Shown piece after piece: positions 46,291 through 57,485 of a stretch of 64,000 nt of DNA (positions are counted from its first letter, which is position 1; each line of letters opens with the position of its first letter). This stretch comes from Varanus komodoensis. Its lineage: Eukaryota > Chordata > Lepidosauria > Squamata > Varanidae. The translations under genes and the position numbers were made by a program. Below the pieces are notes generated by a model. The model had not been told where the DNA came from, made no database searches, and worked only from the letters and a program-made list of their open reading frames with translations. The stretch is taken from contig NW_025335268.1 in the NCBI RefSeq assembly GCF_004798865.1, forward strand, positions 79,510,468-79,574,467. The letters run 5' to 3'.

Positions 46291-48224
46291 ATAACATCTG
46301 TAGAACTTAAATTATCGCCTAAAGATCCTTTTGCTTTCCCACTGAATCTATGTAGCTACCTCATTCAGCTCCTTTGGGTCATTTTTCGAATGTTGAGGCT
46401 CCCTTGTGTTATGGTTGAAATGTTACTCCTTTCTTGCTCGAGCTCTTTAATCTTCTCTAATACCCTGAAAACTGGTGACTGTATTGGTGTATTCTTCTTT
46501 CCCTAATTATAACTAAGCACAGAGGTGCACAGTTTCCCTCCACGGATCCTGAACAAATGGAGATGCCTCATTTTATGTGGCACCAATCCTTTAAGCCTTC
46601 ATAAATATTCATCTCATGATCGGGAAGGGAAACGGAGCTTGGCTGGCTCACATCCTCAGTGACTCTTATCTGTGAAATGATTCCCAAATCCCAACTCATT
46701 CTGAGGGATGCACAAACAGCTTAAGTTACATGAGGGAAATGATTTTTTGAAAGATAATTGTAAAAAAGAAAAAAATCTATTATGATCTCTTTCCCCTTTT
46801 CTCTTGTGGATTTTGAAAAAGTCCTTAATGAAAACACAGAAGCATTTTCCTTAGCCTGTCAGTCTAAAACAGAAGTTAATCACCTTTTTTGTTGTTGCGA
46901 GCTACGTTCCCCAATTGGCATTCTGTCGGGTGCCATATGCCAATAGTTCATGGGGCCAAAGCTAGATGTGGGCATGTCCAGAGCTAAACGTGGGCAGGTC
47001 ATCTCTTTTCCACTCACTCTCCATTCTCTCTTTGCTGCAGGCTCTTTCCCACACAGCCGGAAAATGCCTGTGGAAAATCACAACATACTTGCCAGAGGTC
47101 TGATCCGATCTTTTGCAGACATTTTTGAAGTTATGTCAGAGATTATTGGTTGCCCACCCATGGTCTGAAAGGTAAAGATACTAAAGCTGCCATTCTAAAT
47201 AAGATTTCCAGAGAAAGCCCAATTGAATACAACAGAGCTTACTTCGAAGTAAACATAAACAAGAGGATCACAATCAGAAACCCCAAATTCAGTGCATTTA
47301 AACAACAGCATCTTGTGTGCAATTACAGGTCATCTGTAATGACTCAGAGGCTCTGAGCAAAACAAACAAAACAGAACACAATACAAAACAGTGTTGAGTC
47401 TCTGTAGGATGGTTGCACTGCCAGTGAAGGAATCCAGCAGAATGCTACAACAGAAATGCACAAGCTGTGAATGATAACCTTGGAATCCTTGATAAGAAAG
47501 ATGAGGCTCTTCGTGCTCTGAGCAAGTGTCTCTATTCTCCTTCCTTTTAACTGAGGCCAGTTAAAAGGAATGAAAGATTGACAGTTTTAAAAATGGAAGT
47601 CCTTGAGAGCACTCCCTGCCACCACCTCCCACAGCTCTGCAGCTTATCTAGCTTTTCTCCAGGGATTCAAAAATGACATGCTGCAAAGACTTCTGGCCCT
47701 CCTGTTTCCTTTCTCAGTGCTTTCCAAAGCACTATTTTATCAAGTAACTGAAGGATTAGGAGTAAATATAACTAAGCATCAAATAAAATCAAACAGCTTA
47801 TATTTAACTACTGATGATAAACCAGTGGTTCTATGCAAGCCCTGAGATCAGAGGCAGAAGTCATTCTGAATGACCTTGGAGTTCTCTCTTTCTACTTTCC
47901 CAGTATCTGGTAAAGTCTTGACATGGCCAAGGGATGCATCTGTTTTTAAAACTTCCTTTTTTAGATTTACCCTGATGCTGAAGTTTTCTGCTCCCTCGTC
48001 CTGCACAGCAAAAGCTCTGTTTTCCATTCTAACTCTGCCCATTCCATTCCTCCCTCCCTCCGTCTCTCTCTCTCACACACAAAAACTCAGTAAAGGCACA
48101 GATTAAACTTCACAGTCAGAGAAGCCCAATGTGGTACTTTTCAATTATAAATTGCCATTTTGTCATATTTCCTTACTAAAATGGCATTTCTCAAAAAGTG
48201 CTAACCTGGCCTCCATTGTTTCCT
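46291..48224. other. Unassigned DNA with short repeat pieces
   Basis: A hAT-like short repeat may lie at 46880-47000 (GGTGCCATATGCCAATAGTT, then GTGGGCATGTCC). An acceptor/donor-framed 132-bp stretch at 47040-47171 is discussed among the rejected items. At 47190-47265 pieces of the palindromic family occur (CCCAATTGAATACAACAGAG, CTTACTTCGAAGTAAACAT). Confidence 0.4.
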
Positions 48225-48330
48225 CTATTATTTTGTTTATTTAAGAAATTTCGATACCATCCAGTAGCCAAAGCATTCTGGGCTGTTTGTAACCATTAAA
48301 ACCATAAAATACAATATAAAATACACTTGT
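48225..48330 (-). mobile_element. L2-type LINE 3' end, decayed
   Basis: The plus strand reads TATTTAAGAAATTTCGATAC, CATCCAGTAGCCAAAGCATT and CTGGGCTGTTTGTAACCATT, the reverse complement of an L2-type end (AATGGTTACAAACAGCCCAG, then GGATGGTATCGAAATTTCTT). It is followed by ATAAAATACAATATAAAATA, as in the 59380-59430 copy. Confidence 0.5.
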
Positions 48331-50571
48331 GAGCAGTTCTTAGCTGCAAAAGGGAGTTTGGGGAAGATTTAAACCTTTCTACAGCAAAAGCTTCATTTTT
48401 CTCCCTTTTTAGTTCCTATAAGGGTGCATGTTTTAGACTTTCTAGCTTCTAGGGGTTCATACAAAAAGTGAATGTGTACCCCAAAGTTTTTCTAGGGAAT
48501 AAAGCATTTTGAAAATTTCTACAACCTGTCATAAGTTGGGGTTCCTTTTAAAAGGGAGAGATGAACTTGTTTTTGGACTGGAATATATGCCTGTGTCCCA
48601 GTCCAAACCAATATTTTTTTCACAAAATATTTCCTTTTTAAAGGGACTTAGAGTTTTGTCAAGCCTATTCAAACTGCTTTTTCCCTAAAACCAGGGGTGG
48701 AGTGCACCATTGTCCTCTTCTGAGCATTTAGAATGTTGAAGTAAAATGCAAACTGTGCACTCTGACGGGAATTAAAGGGGGAAGTTGGGAATGCTGCTTC
48801 AAAAGTGCTTTAAATTACTCCCATACTCCCTCCCTTGAGAAATGAGAAAAACTATCTGAAGGTTCAGTGGGCCAATGGCAGGATGTCACCAGGCACAACA
48901 CTGGTGCATTGCCCACCCAAAACGCTCCCCATTTTTTGGCATGTTTTTGTGCAAAGTTTTTATTTTGTTATTGTTGTTGTGTTAAGGTTTAGCCACCATG
49001 GTCAGCCACTCTAACATGCCACTGGGGCACACTGAAAGGACTGCTCACAGCTGTATACTTGAGGATTGTGAAAGCCAACCTGACAGCCAGTTTTCACAGT
49101 CTCCGGGAAAGCAGGGGAAATAAAGCCATAGGGACCCAAAGTGGCTCACAGCAGAAGAGGGGAATGCAGTGGCAGCCTTGTGCAGTAGCCACATGTGGCT
49201 GCTACCATGGGGCTTGGTAGCCACTTGCTCCCTACACACATGAGGGTCAGTCAACCATGTTCAAGCAACACGAGCACTCATCAGGAGTAGAACAACTCGT
49301 ACAACATCCCATGGGATGCATAAGCCTCCCTGGGATAACTGAGCTGGGCTCAAGAGAAATAGCAACCCATCAAGGCATCAAGGGAAGGGACTCATGTTAT
49401 GGGAACCCACTCACTGTAGGAGGTGAGCATGTGCAGGTCTGAAACTTATTTCTGACTCTTACTGAGTGTTGGAGCTTACAACCCAGGAGATGTTGCAAGG
49501 CAGTCCCTAGTTCCACATGAATACGTTTAGAATTGTTTTACCATATGGCTTTAGTATGGAAGTAATTTGAGCTGCAACACAACATAAACTGTGCTGGAAA
49601 AGGCATTGAAACAGATCAGTGCACTAATTTTAATGGTTGCTGCTGACCCAGCTCTGTTCCAGGTCAGCCAGAAGCCAACATGGTCCTTTCTTAGAACTTA
49701 CCAAGGCATGTTTCTGAGGATCAATATGAATATCAGTGTTGTCTGTGTTCCTCCCTATCATTTACTGTTATCATGGTGAGCTGAATAACATAGTATTTAA
49801 TGAGAATAAGAATAAAGTTACGTATGTTACACACATGCACAAACAAATAAACAATGGCTCCAAATCTTCCCGGAGATTAAGTACAGAAACAAAAAAGGTC
49901 AGCATAAGTTCACTAGTCCAGTTTAGTTTGGATAGGTTCCCCCCCCCCCCCCCCCCAAATGTTATTCTATAAGTTTTGGCCTGGAAGTCTTGGGGAAATC
50001 AGTTTTCCTGTAAGGTTTCCAGTTCTTTCAGGCTCTGGCTGGCCCACGATTTGAGCAACATAATTTTGTGGTACTTTGTTATTTCTGTTTGTGGTCTTGG
50101 CCCAACATGAGTTTGTTGAGTGAAAATACCAAACCCTCAAAGACTTGCTTTGCATGTTATACTGAAGTATTTGTATTCCTGTTATTGGATGCGGATGCTC
50201 ACTGTATGCAATTAATATAGTTGGCCTTTCCATATGAGTAGGTTAAAATCTTTCATGTTTAGCTAGTACTCTTCCTGCAGTTTTCATCATTTCAACTTAA
50301 ACAGAGGCGGAACTGGGAATGAAAGGTTAACCTTCTAAATGAGGAAGAATGTTGCATGGCATAGCTTGTGCCCAAACTGAAGCAGACTACTCAAAAGTAA
50401 CAGAAATATTTGCTTGTCTTCATATTGGGTTACTGCATGTATACAAACACAGAAAATAATGATGTTAGGCATTGTATTTCCAGTTAATGCATTTTAGATG
50501 CATTAGATTTGGATAAATCAGAGGATGGACAGTTTCCGTTTTGCCCTCTTCTTTCCTGTATGTTGTATGAA
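48331..50571. other. Unassigned DNA with a C18 run
   Basis: No gene is seen. A C18 homopolymer lies at 49939-49956. Confidence 0.4.
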
Positions 50572-50572
50572 T

Positions 50573-50630
50573 ATTGCAAAAATAGACCTGTTTTTCAACT
50601 CTATTGCAAAAATAGACCTGTTTTTCAATA
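50573..50630. repeat. 30-bp tandem duplication
   Basis: ATTGCAAAAATAGACCTG with TTTTTCAA appears at 50573-50598 and again at 50603-50628, a period of 30 bases with no mismatch in the shared 26. It is a recent local duplication just upstream of the hAT-like element. Confidence 0.9.
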
Positions 50631-50706
50631 TTCAGGGAAGACCTTGGATCTTGGCATGTGTTCAATGTCTAGAGAAGGAGATGGTATTGAATTGCAATGT
50701 CTAGGC

Positions 50707-51427
50707 CAATGGTGGTGAACTTATGGCATGTGTGCCGCAGTGGGCACGCAGAGCCGTCTCTGTTGGCATGCAAGCCAAGTTGCCCCAGCATCACCCCAGC
50801 AGCTGAGCATCGGATAACAGCGCACATAGTGGCCATGCGCATGCTCGGAAAGGAGTAGCAGCGCCAGGTAATGATGTCATGAGCCACAACTCATTAGCCA
50901 CGACTCATCCAAACTTTCACATGGCTGGTCAGTGTGCTGCCAAGCATATATATCTTTGCTTGGATTAGCTGTGAGTTTTAATACATTTGTTTTTATTAAT
51001 GCAAGACTTTAGCTTTGAGTTTTCTTATGAAAAAATGAAATTTAATATCTAAGATTTAGCAAAGAGATGTTCTAATTAAGAGACTGAGATTCTTTTAATG
51101 TCATGCTGTTCCCCTGATATATTTGACCCAAGGTTTGACAAATTATCAGGATGCATGCAACAGCAATGATCACATTAATTGTGCAAAAGGCATGCCAAAT
51201 GCAAATTTTTATGTTTCAGTAAAAAGATGCTTGTATCAGTGAAAGCTCTGTTATTGTGTTTTTCTTTTAAGACAAAAGATTGTTAATGTATAGAAAAAAA
51301 GTTTAGTTTTTTTCCAAACTAAAACCTCAGTATTCAAGTTTTATTGCAGTGTTGGCGCTTTGTGATAAATATGTGGGTTTTGGGTTGCAGTTTGGGCATT
51401 CGGTCTCTAAAAGGTTCGCCATCACTG
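50707..51427. mobile_element. hAT-type DNA transposon, non-autonomous, 721 bp
   Basis: The left end CAATGGTGGTGAACTTAT and the reverse complement of the right end CAGTGATGGCGAACCTTT agree at 13 of 18 positions, with mostly transition differences. The element is flanked by GTCTAGGC (50699-50706) and ATCTAGGC (51428-51435), an 8-bp target duplication with one change, which is the hAT length. The left part carries GGCATGTGTGCCGCAGTGGG and CACGCAGAGCCG, and the right part GGGTTGCAGTTTGGGCATTC, wording of a known squamate repeat. No transposase is visible in any frame. It was probably mobilised by a hAT transposase elsewhere. Confidence 0.87.
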
Positions 51428-51435
51428 ATCTAGGC

Positions 51436-52652
51436 CCTCCAGTTCAAGTACATCTTCCATTATCCTTCACTACTGGCTGTGCCAGTGAGAACAGGCAGAC
51501 GTTATGGTCCAACAACATGTGAAAGTTAGAAGCTGCCCAGTCCGGCTCAGAGAGTGCGCTCACTTCACTCCACGTCCTACTAAGGACCCCTGGGCCACAT
51601 CGTTGTCATGTATGTTCTGAAGATCTGCCTAAGAATCCATCCAATATTCTTGTATGGTTGCAGGTTGCCAAAGCAAATTGCTTGCCCAGGTCTGCTGGGG
51701 CTAGAAACAGATTTAGTCATATTTGGAGTAAATCCTTTGAAATTACTGGGACTTAAGCTAGCTGTAGGCAAATGCCATTGATTTGGGTGAATGGCTAAGT
51801 TTGGATACAGTTTAATCATTACTCTGTTATTTTCATCTTCTAACTGAGGCATTACTGAAACATCCAACTATGAATAACTGCATGTGATACTAACTGTTTA
51901 TAGTTAGTCTCCCACTTTTCTTGGGACTGCAGCAGAGTGAGAGAATCCATTACTGTTAATTCCCCAGCCATGTGCTTTGCAAAAATTTTTCTCTACGAAG
52001 GTGGGTGGGAGCAGAGATCCCATTGACTTTAACTGGTCACTTTTTCTTAAAAATGCAGACCAAATTAAATTGTTCCCCATCCCAGTAGACAAAGCATGAA
52101 ATCAGCTGCAGAGTTATTTAGCTAGCACTGAAAATGTGCACGTGTTTGTGAATTGCAGCAAATGGCAGATATACTGTCTCTCTGTCTCACTGATGTCAGA
52201 TGTAGAACAAAAACAGATTTCTGACAATACTGTTACCAAAGAACTTCACAGACAAAAAGGCTTGGAGTTTTTGCAGTAATCATCTGCCTGTCTCTCCTCA
52301 GTCATTCTCTTTCAACAGATATAAACATCCACGTGATTAAATACTGATCTAGAATTACAGACCGTGAAGTTCACTCATTTACCTGATACTGACTCCTTAA
52401 TAGCACATCCCGTGATGTGAACTCAGAAGCAAACTCTTTCTTTGCTTCGCAGAACTTACTTACCTTCACAGGCATGGAGGTTCCAGTTTCAGCTGAAGCT
52501 GTGGAGTGTACTGACTCCTGCCAGTGCCTACCCAGTTGTTAGCAGCTGTGACATGTTTAAAAGCAAGTAGCTTGGAATGGCAGTGAAGGAATCTTGCGCT
52601 TTGCTACCTGGGTGCCAACAAAGAACAATAATAAGTAGCCACATGGTTCTAA
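51436..52652. other. Unassigned non-coding DNA
   Basis: No gene or named repeat. The open frame at 51580-51867 (minus) has no domain. Confidence 0.4.
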
Positions 52653-52713
52653 TGGGCTTAGGCGAATGGGGCGGCATCTAAGTCTGCTAAATAAACAAAT
52701 AAATAAATAAATG
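52653..52713 (+). mobile_element. L2-type LINE 3' end with (AAAT)n tail
   Basis: GGGCTTAGGCGAATGGGGCG, then GCATCTAAGTCTGCTAAATA, then AACAAATAAATAAATAAATG. It shares GGCGAATGGGGCGGCAT with 36690-36820. Only the last 60 bases remain. Confidence 0.6.
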
Positions 52714-53870
52714 TGGTTTGAAAAGTAGACGCATGGTCAAGTTTCATTGGTCAGCGCAAATGACTTTCACATGCTGGATAATACATGTACATACATGGTG
52801 TGTGTCTGACTATGCATGCATGTATACTTATAAATCTATATCTATTATCAGTCTATCGATCTAGCTATCTAACTAGCTATACTTAGAAGATCCTGGTATG
52901 TGGGCAGTTTTCTCTTATCACTTGTTTAATTACATGCATTCATACACAAAGGCCTGCAACGGTTGTCTTAAAAGAAAAATCAGGAATTCTAATCTTAAAG
53001 TTAAAACTTTACTATACTTCACAAGGAGGTTGTTGAAAATATTTTATGAGGATTAATCTGGTTTATAGATTTCAGCTACTGCTTTGCTGACTTTGATCTC
53101 AGACTGCAGTAATAAATACATTCTCTGGGTTTGCATGTTACATGACACTTTTCAGTTTACCTGGCCATTCTCTTTGAACTCCCTCTCACATTTCATATAC
53201 TTTTTAGATCTCAGATAACCTTATAATATGATCAGCTTAGAGGTTATGTGAGAGTCAAAGGTCCTGAAGATGTTTTCCTCACTCTTTATAATTGAGAAGA
53301 AGAAATTAAGTGAAAGGCAGGAATTCATTTAAAGCCCAGTGGACAATAAGAGTTGAGTAGATTATGTGTAGCACCCAGCAGGTTGAGTGATAGCAGAGGT
53401 ACTGATCTTCCTGAATGAGTGTTCACAGCACAAGTGAAAAGTGTTCATGGTACACCTGGGAGTCCCAACTCTGCTGTTACTTTATCACAGAAGTCCTGGC
53501 ATCCAAACTATCTTGCTAGAGAAATAGCTAGGGTAACCACATAGCCCATATGTTTGCCTTTTCCTGCCAGTTGCCCTCCAGATATGTTGGACTATTAACT
53601 TGACAGTACTAACAACCATATAAAGAGTACTTTTCACTCTAAATACCTTTATTGCCACTTAACTCATGGAATGTATGCTCTTGATCCACAGCCTCAGTCC
53701 CTTCATATTAGACTGCCCATTCATGATGATGTCCATGTAGAAACCTTGCATTGCATAAGTAAACTCAGTGGTGGGGCTTTGAGCCACATTGCTTGAACTT
53801 GGCTCATGTTGTCTTTTTTCCCTGTGAATTGTAGACTGTCAGCTAGGCAGATGCATCTCCAGATCATTTC
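52714..53870. other. Unassigned DNA with tetranucleotide-like words
   Basis: Near 52835-52885 TATCTA, TATCGA and AGCTAT words form a degenerate short tandem tract. No gene is seen. Confidence 0.4.
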
Positions 53871-53977
53871 CTCTGATGATCATGTTGTGAGCGGAGCCAG
53901 CTGGAGCTGGGGGTCGGACTAGATGGCCCAGGAGGCCCCTTCTGACTTGTTCTGTTTCTATGTTTCTGTTTCTTTGC
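53871..53977 (+). mobile_element. CR1-type LINE 3' end
   Basis: GTGAGCGGAGCCAGCTGGAG, then GTCGGACTAGATGGCCCAGG, then AGGCCCCTTCTGACTTGTTC and a TTTCTATGTTTCTG tail. It is the plus-strand partner of the inverted copy at 42030-42125. GGACTAGATGGCCC and a short tail word are typical of CR1. Confidence 0.65.
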
Positions 53978-56900
53978 TTTCCAATAAGTGTACACTTTCT
54001 GTGTGGCTGAGAAGGCTTGCCTCCATCCTGTGATGGCCCAGCGTACCTACAACTTTCCTGTCAGCCCTGACAGGATGAGCCAAGTCGTCCTGTTAAAATA
54101 ATACAATTTCTTTCTTAGATTACGCACTCTTTGTCTCCCTTCCCTTCTTCTGGGTGAACTAGGTTTTGATGCAAATCCTACAGTTCAGGTTTCAAAGTAT
54201 GATAGTTCTTAAGGGGAAACTTTACTAGAAGGCGTTGCTCTTTATCGTGTACATCGTGATCCTGTACCTGATTTCTTTTAAAGGTGACTTGAACTTTGGA
54301 GATCTCCTTGTCCCTCCAGCATGGAACCTAGTAATGCAAAGTTAGAAATGTAATATTCCTGGGCAAGGGGGGGGGGTATTAAATTTGTAGCCATAGTTTA
54401 TATTTAAATAACCTGCACCACTAGTTTCCCTTAAATAAATCTACTTTTACTTTTATACTGCACTTGTGAATTGCACTCGTTGCACTGCATTAGCTGCACT
54501 TCAGGTTAAAATCAGTTTATGCATGCTTCCTTTTTATGTTATCAAAAATGAACTGACCTTCTTTAAATGAGATGTTTTTCTTAAGGCTGGGGAACTACCA
54601 GATTATTGGCATTCCACTCAGCTCATTTGTGAATGGTACTACCAACTGCCTTAAGATAAATGTACATGGAGCTAACCCTTTAAATTAAAACACAAGTTGT
54701 ATCCTAAAAGGTGACTTGGAGGTTCCGCAGCCTGTCAGGTTCTAGAAGAAATTACTTGTTTCATTATAAGCAGAGTCTCTGACTAGATAGTATGGGATCA
54801 GTTAAGCCTTTTTAACTGCTGCAATAAGTCATCTTGGCTTTAAGCAGTCAAATTGCTAGAAAATGACGTATTCAACAGTATGTGTGTTGAAAAGCTCAAA
54901 GAAAGTTTCTCCTTCATCCATATTTCAGCCATGCACAATTGTAGGTCAAAGTTTGAGTGTTTGTAAACTAATAATCCCCAGATGAAACTGGAAAAGGCTG
55001 CATAAAGAATCATTCTTCCTTCTCTTTGCTTTTGCTTCTTGGAAATACATGGAAAAGTGATTTGGGAAAATAATTAGTTTTTAATGTGAATGCAACAGTG
55101 GGATTACACATATTATGAGAGACTGGGCACAAAAGTTCCAGTCAAGGCTCACTTTCCTTCTGGCAAAAAATATATTTTGACTGAAGGTATTTGAAGGAAA
55201 AGCAAATGGTCACAGGCAAGACTGGCGTATCCTTTTGCTGTGCGACATGGCCAATTGAACAATAAAACTGTAGTTCCTCAGCCAAGGAGAACTCCTGCAG
55301 CACTTCTGTATCTTCTATTTTCCATGCTGTAGCTCTCGGGGATAATAATGGACTCGGGGGGATCATCCCAGTTTACGACAGGGTAAAGGTTAAAGGATTT
55401 GTCAGCTGCACAGGGGGAGAATCCCAGTTATTTGATCACCTGCTGCTACTTCATGACCTTGTAAAAACATTAGACATTATCTAGCAATCAGGTATCAGCT
55501 GCTGCATTATTAACTCCTATAAAAAATGTTTTGTGCTATCTAACAGGTGGCCACATGGACACAAGCAGGTTCCCCATTGCCCACCGTGGAATAGCTCCAT
55601 ATGCTCCCTGAGACCATCTGCCGCAGTTTTCCAGAGGGATAGCACATTGGCTGTATAATGTTGGAATTGTTAAGGCTGGTTATCAAACAGGCTATCCATG
55701 ATGTTCTGCTGCCATAGGATGGAAGGATCTGTCAATAGGAGTCCCATGAGATCCTGAGGCTGATGTCATCTGTTCCTTGGCAGCCTCTTTGCATGCCCCT
55801 CATCTTATTATACTTTTATGTCTGGAAGATTTTTAAACACAAACAACGCAGCAAGAGACTCTTGTCCTACATTTCTGCAATCTTCCTCAGGTCTTATATA
55901 TCTAGAAACCACTTACAACTAACATATTCTGCAAATAAATTGACCTATTCTAGCATGTGTTATTAACCTTTCGCATTAATGGTTGGTATAACTTCTATAT
56001 CAGCAGTGCACGTCATGAATCGATTTACGTCCTTGTCTCAGCTATATGGCATGATAGTACATGTGTAATTAACCTATTTCTGAGGTAAGTATCTTTGATC
56101 AATGAAAATAGACTTTTTTAACCCTCTGAGAGCCAAAAGAAAGGTTTTGGGTAGAATAGGTTAAGTATAGCCTTAGGCTGGAATTATAATTGCTCGAATC
56201 AGACCAAGCACTAACAGCAGCTTTAATTTAACACATGAATAATATGAAATAATTATTCCCTGATGATTTTTTTGCCATATTGTTAAAGAATCATGCAGGG
56301 CAAATATCTTCCAAAATCATTTCCTCAGTAGGCTAAGCACAGAAAACCTGAATCTAACCCAAAAGTCTCTGTGAATTTCTTCCTAAAAGCAATAGTTTTC
56401 TATCAGATTTAATGAGAATGGCCAAAAAACCATGGGAGAAATTTTCAATAAAGTACTGATCAGCACATGCATAATTTGGGCCCACACACACTGAATGTCA
56501 GAGATATTATGCCCATATGGAGTTCTAGTTGTCTCGGATGCAGTGCAGTTACAGGGGTGGGAAAAACTTTCTCTACCACATGTAGTAAGAAGACCAGGCA
56601 GAGTGGCATCCAATCCTGACCACAAAGCTCTTATTATCGGTTACTGTTATAAGCACAGCTGCTGTTCTTGGCTCGCAACCATCTGAATATGTTCTGCTCT
56701 GAACCCTAAGTTATCCCATTTGGTAGCAGGCAGCTAAATGATATTTAAGCTTTGGGATTAAAAAATTATAGGTTCCTAATCTAGCAAAGTCAACATTGCA
56801 TGCTTTCTCCTAGAAATATAAACTGAACCTGAATTGAGTGCATTCAGTTATGTTGGTCAGCTTTGGAACTTTTAAATGTTTAATTTATTGCTTCTGCTAC

Positions 56901-57104
56901 GGTAGGAAAGCAACATACCTGAGTTTAATTTTTCATCCCACTTAATGATGAAAGTGAATGAGATCTTTCCAGATTTTCATAGCTTATCCCAAAACCAAAA
57001 TCCATTTTCTGAAACATTATTGCAAGAATCTTGTTACATTGTAGTAACAGTTTCACTCCAGAGTATGCTTCTAAATTAACTTCCTAAATACAGGGGCCTG
57101 GATC
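53978..57104. other. Repeat-poor non-coding DNA
   Basis: About 3.1 kb has no repeat that I recognise and no gene. Five E-box words fall in 155 bases at 55403-55557 (separate entry). Confidence 0.42.
55403..55557. promoter_or_regulatory. E-box cluster, candidate regulatory element
   Basis: CANNTG words occur at 55403 (CAGCTG), 55437 (CACCTG), 55496 (CAGCTG), 55544 (CAGGTG) and 55552 (CACATG). About 0.6 would be expected by chance in 155 bases of random sequence. The surroundings are repeat-free. That is compatible with an enhancer bound by bHLH or ZEB/SNAI-type factors, but nothing here proves function. Confidence 0.25.
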
Positions 57105-57265
57105 AAATGTTTTATTCTCCCACTATTTTAATGTTTAACTGGTTTTAATTGTGATTTTATTGTGAATTGCTGGATGCTGTGCAATTTTTTCTGTGCTTGT
57201 TGTAAACCATTCTAAGATGTTAGTAATGGGATGATCTATAAAAGCTTTTAATAAATAAATAAAGT
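57105..57265 (+). mobile_element. L2-type LINE 3' end with (AAAT)n tail
   Basis: TTTTAATTGTGATTTTATTG, then TGAATTGCTGGATGCTGTGC, then GGGATGATCTATAAAAGCTT and TTAATAAATAAATAAAG follow the reptile L2-type order (ATTGTGAACYGC, GGGCGGTATAAA, AAAT tail). It ends 46 bases before the BovB 3' end at 57311. Confidence 0.6.
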
Positions 57266-57310
57266 GTAACGACTTCCTTTTTATAAACTACGGTTTATGG
57301 GCTCATAACA

Positions 57311-57485
57311 ATTGACAGCAAAAGAAGGGGACGGCAGAGGATGAGGTGGCTAGATAGAGTCACTGAAGCAGTTGGTGTGCGCTTAAGTGGACTCCGGGGG
57401 ATGGTGGAGGACAGGAAGGCCTGGAGGAGTGTTGTCCATGGGGTCGCGAAGGGTCGGACGCAACTTCACGACTAGCAACAACAAA
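57311..57485 (+). mobile_element. BovB LINE 3' end, short 5'-truncated copy
   Basis: The 175 bases match 38345-38520 of the larger BovB copy. Roughly nine bases in ten agree by eye, including AAGTGGACTCCGGGGGATGG and TGGAGGACAGGAAGGCCTGG. It encodes the last residues of BovB (RLSGLRGMVEDRKAW) and ends CACGACTAGCAACAACAAAA. Because coding sequence is included, it is a truncated LINE and not a Sauria-type SINE that only borrows the BovB tail. Confidence 0.92.

Noticed and set aside
47040-47171. Exon-like 132 bp between TTTGCTGCAG and GGTAAAG
   Set aside because: All three frames contain a stop, no coding similarity is seen, and such site pairs are common by chance. A non-coding exon cannot be excluded without transcript data.
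57311-57485. Sauria-type SINE
   Set aside because: It includes BovB coding sequence and lacks a tRNA-like head, so it is a truncated BovB.
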